From contig OZ231126.1 in the NCBI GenBank assembly GCA_965153355.1, positions 76,818,001 through 76,882,000 on the forward strand: a stretch of DNA of 64,000 nt, read 5' to 3'. Origin of the DNA: Flaccisagitta enflata. Lineage: Eukaryota > Chaetognatha > Sagittoidea > Aphragmophora. Both the position numbers and the translations under genes were made by a program. Below the pieces are notes generated by a model. That model was not told where the DNA came from, made no database searches, and saw only the letters and a program-made list of their open reading frames with translations. Within the stretch, counting starts at the first letter, position 1. The number at the start of each line of letters is the position of its first letter. This document shows, piece by piece, positions 60,950 through 64,000 of this stretch.

Positions 60950-61140
60950 CATGACAATGACGATGTTAACGACCAAAAATGAGACCCCTGACGAGGACGT
61001 AACGATGATGGCGAAAATGTTGACGATGACGACGATGACGAAGATGACGACAGTGACAACGATGATAATGATAAAAACGACGACAATGATAATGATACCA
61101 ACGACGACGATGACAACGACGATAGCGATAATCTCGACAT
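60950..61140. repeat. Degenerate GACGAT tract
   Basis: ACGATGACGA, GACAACGATGATAATGA and similar words recur with an AAY/GAY three-base rhythm. Frames give Met-Thr-Thr or Ile-Val strings. Confidence 0.8.
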
Positions 61141-61159
61141 GGCCACGATCCAATACGTT

Positions 61160-61755
61160 GTCAAAAAATGAAACAAAATATTGTTCCGAAAATTAATTTT
61201 CGGTTGATTTTTTTTGCCTCGTTCGAGGAACCACCACAACTTTTCTGATCCTCAAAGCTCATTTTCTAAAATAAAAAATGAAGATTGCGAAGCTCCCCCA
61301 CGATAAAGGCTTGGGTGTGTTCATATTGCTAGTAATTACCGCTAAAATACGTTCATACTGAAAAAGGTATCATGAACACATGTCAATGTGTGTAGTTGTT
61401 GATGCCCCACGCCGAAGACAGCCACGATTCTTTAACTAAATTTAGCTTCCAAAATGAAGACAAAAACGTTGGCAGATAGAAAGGAAGCGATATGACAGAT
61501 GACCGCTTCCACAACGGTATCCAGGAACGTTGGTGGTGGCAGGCTTGGACGGCCTCAATTACCATTTTTGGATTTAGCGAACGCTACTACTCGATTAAAA
61601 AAAAATAGCCGCACCCTATCTTAAGTTGAAGAATAAGAAAAACAAATGATTTAAACATTTTTTGTTTAAGTGATTTGAAAGATTTTCAAATTTTCTTTCA
61701 TTCTAGACCAATCTCAAATCTGTATCTCAAACGGTTTGGGAGCTAAAGCTTGCCA
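61160..61755. other. Unassigned DNA
   Basis: No recognised gene or repeat copy. Confidence 0.35.
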
Positions 61756-61759
61756 AAGA

Positions 61760-62421
<662 letters not shown>

Positions 62422-62424
62422 TAT

Positions 62425-62980
62425 AAAAATGTTCATTTTTCAATGGGATTGCAAACTGAAAATGACAATGTTTTTACTCATTATTATGCCATTTCTAAAC
62501 GAATAAAGCTAGAATTTCCAGATTGGAGCCAAATGAAAGATCTTTTCAAGAGCTTTGTAATGGTCTAAGATTTTAATCAGTTATTTTGAAATTCAGTATG
62601 ACAATTTGTCATTTAAAAGTGCGGCTTTTTTTATGAGTCGATTAGTATTAGTGGAGCCATATTGTAGTAATAACCATTTCAGTGGATTGAGCGAACGCTT
62701 ACAGTGAAGCCATATTGAAGTAATCACCATTATCGTTGATTGACCGAACGCTAACAGTAAAGCCAAATTGTAGTATTCACCTTCATACACCAAATAGTAG
62801 TAATCACCATTATAGTGAATTAAGCGAACTATCTTAGTGTCATGGCATTTTAGAAGTTTACAGAGAATTAAGAACGGATCAAAGCAATCTTAGAACAATC
62901 AATTCCCGTGTTTACAAGCAGTCGGCCTTTTTATAAACGTAAAGAAAAGCAGAGAAGAATCAAACTATGTCAGGTTTTAA
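62425..62980. repeat. Degenerate 55-65 bp repeat
   Basis: AGTAATNACCATTNNAGTG, TTGAGCGAACGCT and AGTGAAGCCATATTG recur about three times at 62640-62835. The rest is unassigned. Confidence 0.55.
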
Positions 62981-62981
62981 C

Positions 62982-63173
62982 AAGGCCGGATACTCAGACA
63001 CCCTAGTCGCGTGCGGGTGGGCAGGAGCAGTGATAGAAATGGTTACTAGGGTATTTGGGCAGGAGCAGTGAGCTCAAAAAGCTCAAAAACGCCGAGAAAG
63101 TAAAAATGGGACCGACCAACCGACCGACGGATGGACAAAGCGGGGTTTAGAGTCGCGTAGCACGCGACTATAG
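62982..63173 (-). mobile_element. Family A copy, complete
   Basis: AACAAGGCCGGATACTCAG, CCTAGTCGCGTGCGGGTGGG, CAGGAGCAGTGATAG, TTGGGCAGGAGCAGTGAGC, GACCGACCAACCGACCGACGG, GAGTCGCGTAGCACG and CGCGACTATAG. Perfect terminal hairpin. Confidence 0.88.
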
Positions 63174-63332
63174 AAAGGGCAGATGATATCATTGCAAAAC
63201 AAAAATACAGTTCAAACTCTTTATAACGCACCCAATTGCGACAAAAATGGCAAGGTAAAATCATTTTTCCTCAACCGTGGTATACTTAAGAGCCTTTAAA
63301 GCGGTCCAAACCGGAAGAGTGATCACCTCATA

Positions 63333-63520
63333 CAGTGGAGCACCCCTAGAGCGCCCCCGCTAATAAGGCATGCCCGCTTTTAACTTATGCAGTAGGCTAT
63401 AAGGCAGTCAACCAACTGTCCAGTCAAAAAATTTGTTGGACATTTCTAAATTGGCTATAAGGCAGCTTCACTTAAGGCATAATTTTGTTCAGTCCTTTAA
63501 AATGCGCTCTAGTGAAGCTC
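63333..63520. mobile_element. Small inverted-repeat element (family G)
   Basis: Left tip CAGTGGAGCACCCCTAGAGC after TA. The right side is GCGCTCTAGTGAAGCTC. It contains AAGGCATGCCCGCTT and TATAAGGCAGCTTCA, shared with the 49476 copy. At 63209, CAGTTCAAACTCTTTATAAC after TA looks like a further unpaired Tigger-like end. Confidence 0.72.
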
Positions 63521-63868
63521 AAAAGTATGAAGAAAGTATTTAAAATCAAAGTGGGACCATCTCATGAAAGAGTAACTTATAACGACTCCGAGTCGGAAAC
63601 AAGGGAGACGCAGAAGTGCAGAGAGCAAGAGACAAAAGGGGATGAGTGCAAGAGAAGAGAGAGAGAAATGAAAGAAAGAGAATATAAAAAGAGCGAAAAA
63701 TTTTGTTTTGGAAAATTCATTAAGGAAAAGAAGAAAATGAAAAGAGGGTCTGGTTCGGTGAACTGTTCCTCAGCCTTTAGAATTCCGCGCTTCAACAAAG
63801 GAATTAACGTCGTAATCTGGGGGGTGAATGAGCGAGCAGGAAAAAAAAGGAATGGAGAAAGAAAATGA
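63485..63868 (+). other. Open frame of uncertain status
   Basis: A 127-codon frame starts inside the family G element with MFSPLKCALVKLKSMKK. It continues through a Glu/Lys/Arg-rich stretch (SESETRETQKCREQETKG, KRREREMKEREYKKSEK) and ends in CSSAFRIPRFNKG and VVIWGVNERAGKK. The charged part reflects purine-rich DNA. No domain recognised. The opposite strand is also open for 112 codons, so chance is likely. Confidence 0.15.
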
Positions 63869-63869
63869 G

Positions 63870-64000
63870 AGATTAGAGACAGATAAGAGATAAAGATAGG
63901 CAGAATTACAGACATTTAGACAGACACACAGATAGACATATGGACAGACTAGACAGGCTTGCAAACAGAGGTTAAGACAAATTGACAAAAAGACAGGGAC
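63870..64000. repeat. GACA/GATA-rich purine tract
   Basis: AGACAGATAAGAGATAAAGA and further GACAGAC words run to the window edge. Confidence 0.6.

Overview
This is non-coding, repeat-saturated eukaryotic nuclear DNA, most likely from an invertebrate animal, although the species cannot be named from the sequence. It is AT-rich and carries dozens of long microsatellites, mainly (CT/GA)n, (CA/TG)n, (TTG)n and (GAAA)n. It has no bacterial-style operons, no rRNA and no convincing multi-exon gene. Almost all long open frames are translations of simple repeats. Only three short stretches (near 3.2-3.6 kb, 28.8 kb and 39.15 kb) look at all exon-like, and all are weak.

What the window does hold is a dense, nested collection of short non-autonomous mobile elements. 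Most are defined here by comparing copies inside the window. Family A (about 20 copies, 160-220 bp when intact) has an AGTCGCG hairpin at one end, a GTCCGTCGGTC-rich middle and a GGCCTTGTT end. Family B (about 8 copies, 0.4-0.95 kb) is a foldback element with a GGGCAGCGGCCCC arm, an internal array of 20-21 bp units and inverted arms. Family C (about 10 copies or ends, up to 1.9 kb) ends in a small CGGC/GCCG hairpin followed by TTATTGGTA, often preceded by a (CT)n tract. Further inverted-repeat elements sit at 5.7-6.5, 7.7-8.4, 22.4-23.8 and 49.5/63.3 kb. A 2.5 kb palindrome built from TTAATTAAC-containing repeats lies at 11.8-14.3 kb.

Several elements can be tied to known transposon superfamilies from their ends. 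There is a hAT-like element at 34957-35770 with an 8-bp target duplication, and a TA-flanked long-inverted-repeat element at 34542-36322 whose empty site is preserved in the window. Pogo/Tigger-like elements starting CAGT with TA flanks lie at 17.3-18.6, 37.3-38.2, 40.9-41.3 and 53.4-54.7 kb. The 40.9 kb element contains a tRNA-derived segment. Nesting up to three deep is seen at 53.4-54.7 and 33.9-37.0 kb.

Layout: 0-5 kb, family B copies, minisatellites, a broken gene-like fragment and family C. 5-11 kb, inverted-repeat elements and family A. 11.8-14.3 kb, the giant palindrome. 14.6-21 kb, microsatellites, family A and a Tigger-like element. 22.4-23.8 kb, a satellite-carrying inverted-repeat element. 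24-33 kb, families A, B, C and I. 33.9-37 kb, a duplicated unit with nested insertions. 37-46 kb, Tigger-like elements and long trinucleotide tracts. 46-58 kb, families B and C and the triple nest. 58-64 kb, microsatellites, family C, family A and small inverted-repeat elements. No genes can be said to work together here; the biology is that of transposable-element families and tandem repeats.
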